This document shows, one piece after another, positions 6,934 to 13,860 of a DNA stretch of 14,813 bases. Under the pieces are notes generated by a model. It was given only the letters and a program-made list of their open reading frames with translations. It searched no databases and was not told where the DNA came from. The DNA is taken from the NCBI GenBank assembly GCA_963543835.1, contig CAUUCY010000048.1, positions 1-14,813 of the forward strand, given 5' to 3'. Origin of the DNA: Cryptobacteroides sp963543835 (GTDB lineage: Bacteria; Bacteroidota; Bacteroidia; Bacteroidales; UBA932). The translations under genes and the position numbers were made by a program. Each line of letters opens with the position of its first letter. The first letter of the stretch is position 1.

Positions 6934-7848
6934 ATGGTTGAATTTCCCGGGACATATTGGAAAGATTACGAGCTTCTGGACAGCGGGGAGGGTGAAAAAC
7001 TCGAACGCTACGGCTCGTATATCCTTGCCCGTCCGGAACCCAAGGCTCTATGGAAGAAGTCTTTGAGCCAGTCGGAATGGGATCGCCTGCCCCACACGCG
7101 TTTCTCGCCCGGAGCGGGATTCGGCAAGGCGGGAAAGGAAGACAGCGGCACATGGCAGCGTCTCAAGCCCATGGAAGACCAGTGGTATATACGCTATAAC
7201 AGCACGGAGAGCGGGCTTAAACTAAGCCTCAGACTTGGCTTGACTTCGTTCAAGCATGTAGGCGTTTTTCCCGAGCAGGCGGCCAATTGGGAATTTATTT
7301 ACCGACAGACAGCCGCCCTCGCAGCCTCTCAGGAAGCAAAACCAAAGGTGCTGAATCTTTTTGCATATACCGGAGCGGCTTCGCTTGCCGCAAGGGCTGC
7401 CGGGGCGGATGTGACCCATCTGGACTCCGTTCGTCAGGTTATCACCTGGGCTAAAGGAAATATGGAACGCAGCAAGCTCGACGGCATACACTGGATAGTA
7501 GAAGATGCAATGAAATTCGCCCGCCGGGAGGCACGCAGGGGGAATTCATATCAAGGCATTATACTCGACCCTCCCGCTTACGGACACGGACCGGACGGGG
7601 AAAAGTGGAAATTGGACGAATGCCTCTACGATATGCTCTGCGAAGTAGGACGCATACTTGCCCGGGAAAAGTCCTTTATGGTACTGAACCTATACTCAAA
7701 CGGCTATTCCGCCGCCCTTGGCGAGACAGTGGTGCGCGAAGCTTTGAAACTTAAGGAAAATTACGAAATGAGCAGCGGAGAGTTGGCTCTGAACGACAAG
7801 TTCGGCAAACAGCTCCCCCTTAGCATTTATGTAAGATTGAAACGATAG
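6934..7848 (+). CDS. Class I SAM-dependent methyltransferase, RlmI/RlmK-like
   Basis: This 304-residue protein has a COG1092-type Rossmann methyltransferase domain. The SAM-binding motif I is VLNLFAYTGAASL at 139-151, the acidic motif II residue is in THLDSV at 161-166, and the catalytic-loop motif LDPPAYGHG is at 211-219. Such proteins methylate 23S rRNA. Compared with E. coli RlmI (about 396 residues) it lacks an evident PUA domain, and no Thr-Cys-x-Cys motif is seen where m5C enzymes carry their catalytic cysteines (it reads LNLYSNGYS). An N-methylating or otherwise changed activity is therefore possible, so no RlmI symbol is given. The ATG is one base after the GT117 stop, and the stop overlaps the ribosome binding site of lepA, so the three form one operon. 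Confidence 0.85.
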   Translation: MVEFPGTYWKDYELLDSGEGEKLERYGSYILARPEPKALWKKSLSQSEWDRLPHTRFSPGAGFGKAGKEDSGTWQRLKPMEDQWYIRYNSTESGLKLSLRLGLTSFKHVGVFPEQAANWEFIYRQTAALAASQEAKPKVLNLFAYTGAASLAARAAGADVTHLDSVRQVITWAKGNMERSKLDGIHWIVEDAMKFARREARRGNSYQGIILDPPAYGHGPDGEKWKLDECLYDMLCEVGRILAREKSFMVLNLYSNGYSAALGETVVREALKLKENYEMSSGELALNDKFGKQLPLSIYVRLKR

Positions 7849-7856
7849 GAAATTAT

Positions 7857-9671
7857 ATGAAGAACATAAGAAACTTTTGCATTATCGCCCATATCGACCA
7901 CGGTAAAAGCACTTTGGCAGACCGTTTGCTGGAACTTACAAGCACACTGAATGCGCGTGATATGGAGAACCAGGTGCTCGACAGCATGGACCTCGAACGC
8001 GAAAAAGGAATTACGATAAAGAGCCACGCGATTCAGATGGAATACGCCTATAAAGGCATACAGGATGATTTCAAGGGGCAGAATTTCAAGCTTAACCTCA
8101 TCGATACTCCCGGACACGTGGATTTCTCCTACGAGGTGTCGCGCTCAATCGCTTCCTGCGAAGGTGCCCTCCTCGTTGTGGATGCCTCACAGGGTGTGCA
8201 GGCGCAGACTATTTCCAATCTCTATCTTGCAATAGACCATGGTCTTGAAATCATACCCGTGCTGAATAAGATAGATATGGATTCCGCCCAGGTGGATGTG
8301 GTTACGGACCAGGTATGCGACCTGCTGGGTTGCAAGCCTGAGGATGTGTTCAAGATTTCTGCGCGCACAGGTGTGGGAGTAGAGCCTCTCCTCGATGCCA
8401 TTGTGGAGAGGATTCCTGCGCCCGAAGGAGACCCGGACGCTCCTTTGCAGGCACTCATATTCGACTCCGTTTTCAATCCTTTCCGCGGGGTCATCGCATA
8501 CTTCAAGGTCAAGAACGGTTCTATACACACGGGCGAGGAAGTGAAATTCTTCAATACGGGTATGGAATATGAGGCGGAAGAAATAGGAGTGCTGAAACTC
8601 AAATTGCAGCCTGCGAAAACTATCGCCTGCGGAGATGTGGGCTATATCATATCGGGTATCAAGAGTGCGGCGGAAGTGAAGGTAGGAGACACTATTACCT
8701 CTTTGGAGCATCCTTGCGCAAGTGCCATCGCAGGTTTTGAGGAGGTCAAGCCTATGGTCTTTGCAGGTATGTACCCTGTGGACGCCTCCAAATTCGAAGA
8801 GCTCCGCACCACACTTGAGAAGTTCCAGCTCAATGACGCCTCTTTTGTCTACGAACCGGAGTCTTCGCTTGCTCTCGGCTCGGGCTTCCGTTGCGGCTTT
8901 CTGGGGCTTCTTCATCTTGAAATCGTGCAGGAGCGTCTTTTCCGCGAATTTAATATGGATGTAATAACGACTGTTCCCAACGTCTCCTATAAAGTATATA
9001 CGACCCAAAATGAGGTTCTGGACGTGCATAACCCCTCAGGCATGCCTTCTCCAACCCTGATAGACCACATAGAGGAACCTTTCATACGTTCGCAGATTAT
9101 ATCCAAGACGGAATTTTTCGGACCTATCATGAAGCTCTGTCTTGACAAGCGCGGCACTCTAATCAGCCAGCACTATATAACGGCGGACAGAGTGGAACTC
9201 AATTACGATATGCCGCTCTCCGAGATAGTCTTTGACTTTTACGACAAGCTCAAGTCCATTTCCAAAGGCTATGCCTCGTTCGACTACCATATAATAGGCT
9301 TCCGCCCGTCCAGACTCGTGCGTCTTGACATACTCCTCAACGGCGAGCCGGCGGATGCGCTTTCCACTCTTATTCACGAGGACCGCGCTTATGATTTCGG
9401 ACGTAAGATTTGCGTGCGCCTGAAAGATCTCATCCCGAGACAGCAATTCGACATCCCCGTACAGGCTGCCATAGGAGCCAAGATTATAGCGCGCGAGACT
9501 GTGAAACAGTTGCGCAAAGACGTGATTGCCAAGTGCTATGGCGGAGATGTGAGCCGTAAGAGAAAGCTTTTGGAAAAACAGAAAGAGGGAAAGAAGAGAA
9601 TGCGCCAGATAGGCTCTGTGCAAGTGCCTCAAAGTGCATTTATGGCTGTATTGAAGCTCGACTCCGATTAA
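7857..9671 (+). CDS. lepA: Elongation factor 4 (LepA), ribosome GTPase
   Basis: This 604-residue protein is a full-length LepA/EF4, a GTPase that acts on the ribosome and affects initiation, assembly and back-translocation. G1 is AHIDHGKS at 11-18, G2 GITIKS at 51-56, G3 DTPGH at 83-87, and G4 NKID at 137-140. The LepA-specific C-terminal domain is complete, with YGGDVSRKRKLLEKQKEGKK and a final QVPQSAFMAVLKLD, which distinguishes it from EF-G. The start is supported by AGGA 5-8 bases upstream, overlapping the stop of the methyltransferase. No terminator hairpin was seen after the stop; the next gene starts 47 bases later behind a candidate promoter. LepA normally has about 600 residues, so length is as expected. 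Confidence 0.98.
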   Translation: MKNIRNFCIIAHIDHGKSTLADRLLELTSTLNARDMENQVLDSMDLEREKGITIKSHAIQMEYAYKGIQDDFKGQNFKLNLIDTPGHVDFSYEVSRSIASCEGALLVVDASQGVQAQTISNLYLAIDHGLEIIPVLNKIDMDSAQVDVVTDQVCDLLGCKPEDVFKISARTGVGVEPLLDAIVERIPAPEGDPDAPLQALIFDSVFNPFRGVIAYFKVKNGSIHTGEEVKFFNTGMEYEAEEIGVLKLKLQPAKTIACGDVGYIISGIKSAAEVKVGDTITSLEHPCASAIAGFEEVKPMVFAGMYPVDASKFEELRTTLEKFQLNDASFVYEPESSLALGSGFRCGFLGLLHLEIVQERLFREFNMDVITTVPNVSYKVYTTQNEVLDVHNPSGMPSPTLIDHIEEPFIRSQIISKTEFFGPIMKLCLDKRGTLISQHYITADRVELNYDMPLSEIVFDFYDKLKSISKGYASFDYHIIGFRPSRLVRLDILLNGEPADALSTLIHEDRAYDFGRKICVRLKDLIPRQQFDIPVQAAIGAKIIARETVKQLRKDVIAKCYGGDVSRKRKLLEKQKEGKKRMRQIGSVQVPQSAFMAVLKLDSD

Positions 9672-9687
9672 TTTTCAAATATTTTTT

Positions 9688-9710
9688 AACATTTTTGCTG
9701 TGTCTGCGTC
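9688..9710 (+). promoter_or_regulatory. Candidate ECF-sigma promoter (AAC-N16-CGTC)
   Basis: AAC at 9688-9690 and CGTC at 9707-9710 are separated by exactly 16 bases, the layout of many ECF sigma promoters (AAC-type -35, CGTC/CGTA-type -10). They sit immediately upstream of an operon that encodes an ECF sigma factor, so autoregulation is a natural inference. No TAnnTTTG housekeeping box was found here. The predicted transcription start is within about three bases of the ATG at 9719. The motifs are short and a chance match cannot be excluded. Confidence 0.4.
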
Positions 9711-9718
9711 TTAAAGGT

Positions 9719-10264
9719 ATGAAAACAAAAACTATCACACTTATTATGACGCTCGGCATTCTGTTCCTCTTTGTGAACTGCGCCGGGAATGCGGCTGACG
9801 CAAAGCGTCCCGCCGGGAAAAACAAAATCAATTCTTTGGTGAATGATTTTCATCGCGAGGAAGGTTTCGAGATTGTCAAACTCGGCTCTTTCTCGATGAA
9901 TCTCCTCAGACTTGCCGTCAAATTTTCGGATGACGGAGATATGGACGAGGACGATCGTAAGGCTATGAAGGCTTTAAGCGGCATCAAAGCCATGACCGTA
10001 GTGGATTACGAAGATGCCCCAAAGTCTGTAAAGGACCGTTTTACGGAGAGACTTGACAGAATACTTGCCGGCAACGAACTTCTGCTTGAAGCGAAAGATG
10101 ACGGTGAGACAGTACGTATCTATGCTTCTCCGACCAAAGACTCTTCAATGGTGAAGGATATAATAATCCATAACCCTTCTGATGGTGCTTTGGTGTGCTT
10201 TTTCGGCACTGTCGACATGGATTTGATAGGCGAACTCGCCAAGCAATCCAAAAACATGGATTAG
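9719..10264 (+). CDS. DUF4252 putative lipoprotein, first gene of sigma cassette
   Basis: This 181-residue exported protein is of the Bacteroidota DUF4252 family, whose function is unknown. A signal peptide is clear: basic MKTKT, a hydrophobic core (residues 6-19), then LFVNCAG with Cys21. Asn at the -1 position is unusual for a lipobox, so lipidation is probable but not sure; the Lys-Asp/Glu surface-export signal is not seen after the cysteine. The mature part is charged, and its C-terminal half (LLLEAKDDGETVRIY at about 124-138) aligns with the second DUF4252 protein of this operon (LLMEVKDDGEVMRMY). The ATG at 9719 is chosen because the signal peptide starts there. The sigma factor gene begins three bases after its stop, so sensor and regulator are likely co-expressed. 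Confidence 0.8.
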   Translation: MKTKTITLIMTLGILFLFVNCAGNAADAKRPAGKNKINSLVNDFHREEGFEIVKLGSFSMNLLRLAVKFSDDGDMDEDDRKAMKALSGIKAMTVVDYEDAPKSVKDRFTERLDRILAGNELLLEAKDDGETVRIYASPTKDSSMVKDIIIHNPSDGALVCFFGTVDMDLIGELAKQSKNMD

Positions 10265-10267
10265 TAT

Positions 10268-10750
10268 ATGACCGGGGAGGTTTTCAAAAGCATTTATCTT
10301 CCGCTTAGCGACGGACTTTACAGGGTGGCTTATTACATTCTGGAGTCACGCAGCGATGCTGAAGATGCCGTGCAGGACCTCTATATCAAGCTCTGGGAGT
10401 CCATTGACAGACTCGACAAAGTGGAGAACCCAAAGGCTTATGCGCTTCGCTTGATATATAATTTATGTATAGACAGGATGCGCAGGGCGCAGACTTCTCC
10501 CGTAAGGGAAAACTTGCATGAGAATATCCCGGAGCCCGGCATTGTCGATGATGACGCAGCGGAGAAGCTACAAGTGCTGAGGCGGAAAATCGAAGAGCTC
10601 CCTCGAAAACAAAGGGAGGTTGTGAAGAGAAGAATTTTTGCGGAAGAGGAATATGACACCATCTCCGAGCAGACAGGAATGTCTCAGGGGAATATACGCA
10701 CGCTTCTCAGTATTGCACGAAAAACATTAAAATCAAAAACAGCGAGATGA
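10268..10750 (+). CDS. ECF RNA polymerase sigma factor
   Basis: This 160-residue protein is a group 4 (ECF) sigma-70 factor containing only regions 2 and 4. Region 2 spans about 8-76, with SDAEDAVQDLYIKLWESI (region 2.2, core binding) and NPKAYALRLIYNLCIDRMRR (2.3-2.4, -10 recognition). Region 4 spans about 105-156, with LPRKQREVVKRRIF and the helix-turn-helix YDTISEQTGMSQGNIRTLLS. A short acidic linker (about 82-97) joins them. Its stop overlaps the start of a one-TM protein by ATGA, the usual arrangement with a cognate anti-sigma factor. Flanking DUF4252 genes make a cassette seen in other Bacteroidales. The target regulon is unknown; a plausible autoregulated promoter lies at 9688-9710. 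Confidence 0.95.
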   Translation: MTGEVFKSIYLPLSDGLYRVAYYILESRSDAEDAVQDLYIKLWESIDRLDKVENPKAYALRLIYNLCIDRMRRAQTSPVRENLHENIPEPGIVDDDAAEKLQVLRRKIEELPRKQREVVKRRIFAEEEYDTISEQTGMSQGNIRTLLSIARKTLKSKTAR

Positions 10751-11079
10751 AAGACTTGAAACGGATTGAATCAATGAGCGCGGAGATGCTTGAAGACATC
10801 TCACAGGACAAGTCTATCGAAGTTCCTTCGGGGCTTCGTGCGCGGCTCGAAAAGAGCCTGCCTTCAGGGAAGAAAGACAGGAAGTATCTGTGGATTGCAG
10901 CTTTGGCTGCCGCTGCGGCCCTTGTCTTTACTGTCGGAGTCAATTATTATGATATGCACCGCCTGCCAAAAGACAGCTTTACCGATCCTGCTCTTGCATA
11001 CGCTCAATTGGAAAAAACATTCAACCACATTTCCGACAGGATAAATGTCGGGATGTCAATAAACACGAATAGAAAATGA
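10747..11079 (+). CDS. One-TM putative anti-sigma factor
   Basis: This 110-residue protein has a cytoplasmic N-terminus (1-46) with amphipathic helices, one membrane helix (about 47-66, rich in Ala and Leu), and a short periplasmic tail (67-110) containing DPALAYAQLEKTFNHIS. The topology and the ATGA overlap with the ECF sigma gene indicate an anti-sigma factor, which would hold the sigma at the membrane until a signal arrives. The zinc motif HxxxCxxC of ZAS anti-sigma factors is absent, and the N-terminal part is much shorter than in RseA or FecR proteins, so assignment rests on context and topology. Its stop overlaps the next gene (ATGA at 11076-11079). It could instead be a small membrane partner of the DUF4252 proteins. 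Confidence 0.65.
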   Translation: MKDLKRIESMSAEMLEDISQDKSIEVPSGLRARLEKSLPSGKKDRKYLWIAALAAAAALVFTVGVNYYDMHRLPKDSFTDPALAYAQLEKTFNHISDRINVGMSINTNRK

Positions 11080-11564
11080 AAAGGATAATTTTAATAATAG
11101 TTTCGACTATATTGTTTGCTGTTTCGGCATTTTCCCAAAGCGGCAGCGCCCTCTACAAAAAATACTCGGACGAGAAAGGAGTTGAGGCGGTATATATTTC
11201 CAGTGCGATGTTCCGCCTTATCGGGCGTCTTCCGGATTTGGAAATAGGTGATGAGGATGTCAATATCGCTCCGGTCATAAAAATGCTCTCAGGCTTTTTT
11301 GTGCTGAGTACGGAAAATCCTTCCATCTCCGAACGCCTTTACAAGGATGTCTCGGACTATGTAAAAAAGGGTAAATTTGAACTGCTGATGGAAGTGAAAG
11401 ACGACGGGGAGGTGATGCGAATGTACACCGTAACCGATAAAGAAATGATAAAAAGTTTCGTAATGGTGGAAACTGAGGGTAGCGAGACCAATGTCATCTG
11501 CTTCGACGGCAAAATCCCACGTGCCGAGCTTGACAAACTCCTCTCTTCCGCCATGAAAAATTAA
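11076..11564 (+). CDS. DUF4252 exported protein, last gene of sigma cassette
   Basis: This 162-residue protein has a standard Sec signal peptide: MKR, a hydrophobic core (residues 4-19), and an SAFSQS region where signal peptidase I would cut near residue 20. No lipobox cysteine is present, unlike the first DUF4252 protein of the operon, so this copy would be soluble in the periplasm or secreted. The rest is an alpha/beta, acidic sequence with FELLMEVKDDGEVMRMYTV at about 102-120 that matches the paralogue. Translation is coupled to the anti-sigma-like gene. A terminator follows 22 bases after the stop. Function is unknown; two differently anchored copies around a sigma/anti-sigma pair suggest a role in generating or transmitting the envelope signal, which is inference. 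Confidence 0.8.
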   Translation: MKRIILIIVSTILFAVSAFSQSGSALYKKYSDEKGVEAVYISSAMFRLIGRLPDLEIGDEDVNIAPVIKMLSGFFVLSTENPSISERLYKDVSDYVKKGKFELLMEVKDDGEVMRMYTVTDKEMIKSFVMVETEGSETNVICFDGKIPRAELDKLLSSAMKN

Positions 11565-11585
11565 AAGTTTATCTGAGGATTTTTG

Positions 11586-11620
11586 AACACCCGCCCCACG
11601 GAGGGAGGGTGTTACTTTTT
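11586..11620 (+). terminator. Intrinsic terminator after the DUF4252-sigma operon
   Basis: AACACCC at 11586-11592 pairs perfectly with GGGTGTT at 11607-11613. Past a single G-A mismatch, CCC (11594-11596) pairs with GGG (11603-11605), leaving a six-base loop. A TACTTTTT run ends at 11620. The hairpin and T-run read in the plus direction only, so it serves the sigma cassette rather than the convergent ATPase gene. Confidence 0.8.
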
Positions 11621-11652
11621 ATCATAAGCCTGATATGCTTAATGTCGTGTAT

Positions 11653-11672
11653 CACCTGTATATAATCAGGTG
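11653..11672. repeat. Perfect CACCTG/CAGGTG inverted repeat after the ATPase stop
   Basis: CACCTG at 11653-11658 and CAGGTG at 11667-11672 flank an eight-base AT loop, and the repeat begins right after the stop codon of the minus-strand ATPase gene (11674-11676). It may act as a 3' stabilising hairpin or a weak terminator for that gene. No T-run follows on the minus strand, so it is not called a terminator. Confidence 0.4.
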
Positions 11673-11673
11673 T

Positions 11674-13023
11674 CTAAATGAATAAAGTCATATAGACCGG
11701 GATTAGGATAAGTTCTCCGTCCCGTCTTAGGTCTTTCGTATAAATCAGGTATCTTCTATCGATTTTGTCGGAAAATTTCTTACAGAACTCATCCAATGAT
11801 GTGTGTGCTTTATATCCGGAAGATTTCACCTCAACAGGGCATATTTTCCCTCCTCGCGCGAGGAGGAAATCTATTTCATAGTTATGCTTTCCACTATGCG
11901 TAGGCCAAGTATGATAGTAAAGTTTATCTCCTTTTGCCTTTAGCATTTGCGCAACTATATTCTCATACACATATCCAAGATCAGCCGATAATTTATCATT
12001 AAGCAGTTTCTGATAAATTGTGTTTTCGGTTACCTCTTTGTCCCAGAACGCGAGTGTTGTAAATAATCCTGTATCTGTAACATACATCTTATACTGTTCC
12101 ATACTTTTGTTCATTGACAGTCCTGCAGACGGATTATTGGCGTGGTATGCGAATGTGACTGCCATACTGTCTTCCATATCTTGAAGCAGTTCTTCTATAT
12201 CGCCGGATTTGCTGTTCCTGCCTATTACGCTTGTTGGCATATATCTGGATGCGTTTCCTGTGAGTTGAGAAGGCGTTGCCATAAAGAGACGTGTCGCCCT
12301 GCCGGTAGGGTCTATCTTTCTGAAATCATCTGCATATAATTCAATAATCTCTCTCTTTACGGAATCAACGACTGAAAGATTATTTGAGTCGAGATATGCA
12401 TTTACTGACTGAGGCATGCCTCCAACAAGCATATAAAGGCGGAAATCACGGAGGAGCTTACGGCAGACAGCATCTGTGACACCGTGCATATTCTCAAAGC
12501 ATTCTTTCATAAGAGGGATTGTCGCAGAATCTCCTAATGCCCATCTAAACTCCTCGTAGTCCATTGGAAACATCTCTATGCGTGTCTCCTCGCTTGGTAT
12601 GACGATTCCTTCGGTACTTTTCTTTATGGATAGCAGAGAGCCTGTTTCTATGTAATCGTAACGGTGGTCCTTTACCAAATATTTTATGGCTTCTCTAACT
12701 TTCGGAGCCTTCTGAATTTCATCGAATATGATTACAGATTTCCTCTCCTCCAAACGGACATTGTAGATGAATTGAATCTGCATAAAGAAACTATCTCTGT
12801 CAGAAATACCATTGACAACTTCCCATACGGCTTCCGGGGCGTCTGCGAAGTCGATTTTTATATACGAGGCATACTCGTTTTTTGCAAACTCTTCCGCTAT
12901 AGTTGACTTTCCGACACGTCGCGCCCCTTTAATGAGAAGCGCTGTCGAACCATTCTTGCTTTTCTTCCAGTCAAGCAATCTATCGTATATCTTCCTCTTG
13001 AAGATGCGCCCTGAATTTTTCAT
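11674..13023 (-). CDS. AAA_14/DUF4143 ATP-binding protein with nuclease-like C-terminus
   Basis: This 449-residue protein has the AAA_14 plus DUF4143 architecture. Walker A is GARRVGKS at 33-40, Walker B VIIFDEIQ at 97-104 (Asp101, Glu102), and a sensor-like IETGSLLS at 125-132. The C-terminal part has a PD-(D/E)XK-like motif: EIDF with Asp385, then CPVEVKSS with Glu398 and Lys400. The family is abundant in anaerobes, often in several copies per genome, and its role is not known; DNA handling, defence or toxin-like roles have been proposed. The ATG at 13023 is preferred to an upstream in-frame codon at 13080, because a textbook promoter lies between them. The gene stands alone, is visibly more AT-rich than its neighbours and is transcribed against them, so recent acquisition is likely. 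The reading frame is intact. Confidence 0.88.
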   Translation of the reverse strand: MKNSGRIFKRKIYDRLLDWKKSKNGSTALLIKGARRVGKSTIAEEFAKNEYASYIKIDFADAPEAVWEVVNGISDRDSFFMQIQFIYNVRLEERKSVIIFDEIQKAPKVREAIKYLVKDHRYDYIETGSLLSIKKSTEGIVIPSEETRIEMFPMDYEEFRWALGDSATIPLMKECFENMHGVTDAVCRKLLRDFRLYMLVGGMPQSVNAYLDSNNLSVVDSVKREIIELYADDFRKIDPTGRATRLFMATPSQLTGNASRYMPTSVIGRNSKSGDIEELLQDMEDSMAVTFAYHANNPSAGLSMNKSMEQYKMYVTDTGLFTTLAFWDKEVTENTIYQKLLNDKLSADLGYVYENIVAQMLKAKGDKLYYHTWPTHSGKHNYEIDFLLARGGKICPVEVKSSGYKAHTSLDEFCKKFSDKIDRRYLIYTKDLRRDGELILIPVYMTLFI

Positions 13024-13050
13024 TTCTCGAATTGTTTTCGAACTCGACGT

Positions 13051-13081
13051 CAAAAATAAGTAATTATACACGAATCTCAAA
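13051..13081 (-). promoter_or_regulatory. Bacteroides-type promoter of the AAA/DUF4143 gene
   Basis: On the minus strand TTTG (13081-13078), a 19-base spacer and TATTTTTG (13058-13051) match the TTTG/TAnnTTTG consensus at every fixed base. Transcription should begin near 13046, giving a leader of roughly 22 bases before the ATG at 13023. This decides the start codon, since the longer frame would begin upstream of the transcript. Confidence 0.7.
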
Positions 13082-13171
13082 ATCTTTTAATGATTTTCAC
13101 CCTCTTTTCTCGAAATGTTTATTTTGCCGACGAGCATTTGTTTTTAAAGATTTTCTTTTTCGAGTTCCGGA

Positions 13172-13201
13172 CTTGGATTCTCAATATTTTGCCTAACTTT
13201 A
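13172..13201 (+). promoter_or_regulatory. Candidate promoter of lolD, close to its GTG start
   Basis: CTTG at 13172-13175, an 18-base spacer and TAACTTTA at 13194-13201 resemble the Bacteroides promoter with one mismatch in each box. The predicted start (about 13206) nearly coincides with the GTG at 13207, so the mRNA would be leaderless. No Shine-Dalgarno sequence is present upstream of the GTG. Confidence 0.4.
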
Positions 13202-13206
13202 CGCTT

Positions 13207-13860
13207 GTGATAATAGAGGCGAAAAATATTAGAAAAGCTTTCGGTGCGCTGGAGGTGCTGAAAGGGCTTGATTTGGAGATAGAGAAAGGGGAGATAGTGG
13301 CGATTATGGGCGCTTCGGGTGCGGGGAAATCCACTTTGCTGCAAATTCTCGGGACTCTTTCCGCCCCGGATGCCGGCAGCCTTGTCATAGACGGAGTGGA
13401 CATCAAGAGCCTGTCCTCTAAGAATTTGAGCGCATTTCGCGGGAGGCGTATAGGTTTTGTGTTTCAGGATCATCATTTGCTCGCCGAGTTCACAGCCCTT
13501 GAAAATGTCATGATTCCCGCGCTGATAGCGGGCGCGACAAGGCGCGATGCAGAGGAGCGTGCGGAAAGCCTGCTCCGGCAGGTGGGGCTTGCCGAAAGAA
13601 GTTCTCACAAACCCTCGGAACTATCCGGAGGCGAACAGCAGCGCGTCGCGATAGCACGCGCCCTGATAAACAAGCCTGCAGTGCTCTTTGCCGATGAACC
13701 TTCAGGCAATCTGGACTCCGGCACCAAGGCTGAAATCCATGCTCTTTTCCTCCGTCTGCGAGGAGAGCTCGGGCAGAGCATAGTTATCGTGACCCACGAC
13801 CCCGAACTTGCAGCAATGTGCGACCGCACTCTCAATATGCGTGACGGTCAGTTTATATAA
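13207..13860 (+). CDS. lolD: LolD-type ABC transporter ATPase
   Basis: This 217-residue protein is a complete ABC ATPase of the LolD/MacB/FtsE group. Walker A is GASGAGKS at 35-42, the Q-loop is FVFQDHHLL at 84-92 (the QxHHLL form is typical of LolD), the signature is LSGGEQQ at 139-145, Walker B is VLFADEP at 159-165, and the switch histidine is His197 in VTHD. LolD powers release of lipoproteins from the inner membrane for transport to the outer membrane. The GTG at 13207 is chosen because it gives the family length; the 39 codons before it are AT-rich and unlike the family. No permease gene (LolC/E) is adjacent, which is common in Bacteroidota. The stop shares a base with the next ATG (TAATG). 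Confidence 0.88.
   Translation: MIIEAKNIRKAFGALEVLKGLDLEIEKGEIVAIMGASGAGKSTLLQILGTLSAPDAGSLVIDGVDIKSLSSKNLSAFRGRRIGFVFQDHHLLAEFTALENVMIPALIAGATRRDAEERAESLLRQVGLAERSSHKPSELSGGEQQRVAIARALINKPAVLFADEPSGNLDSGTKAEIHALFLRLRGELGQSIVIVTHDPELAAMCDRTLNMRDGQFI

Noticed and set aside
8187..9029. Long minus-strand open frame of 280 codons
   Set aside because: It lies wholly antisense to lepA, whose motifs are unmistakable; the translation has no recognisable domain and is rich in His, Arg and Tyr, as expected of a shadow frame.
9672..9718. Possible terminator after lepA
   Set aside because: There are T-runs but no stable hairpin before them, so no terminator can be supported.
13090..13206. N-terminal extension of lolD by 39 codons
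   Set aside because: The extra residues are AT-rich, Phe-rich and unlike any LolD; the GTG at 13207 gives the normal family length.
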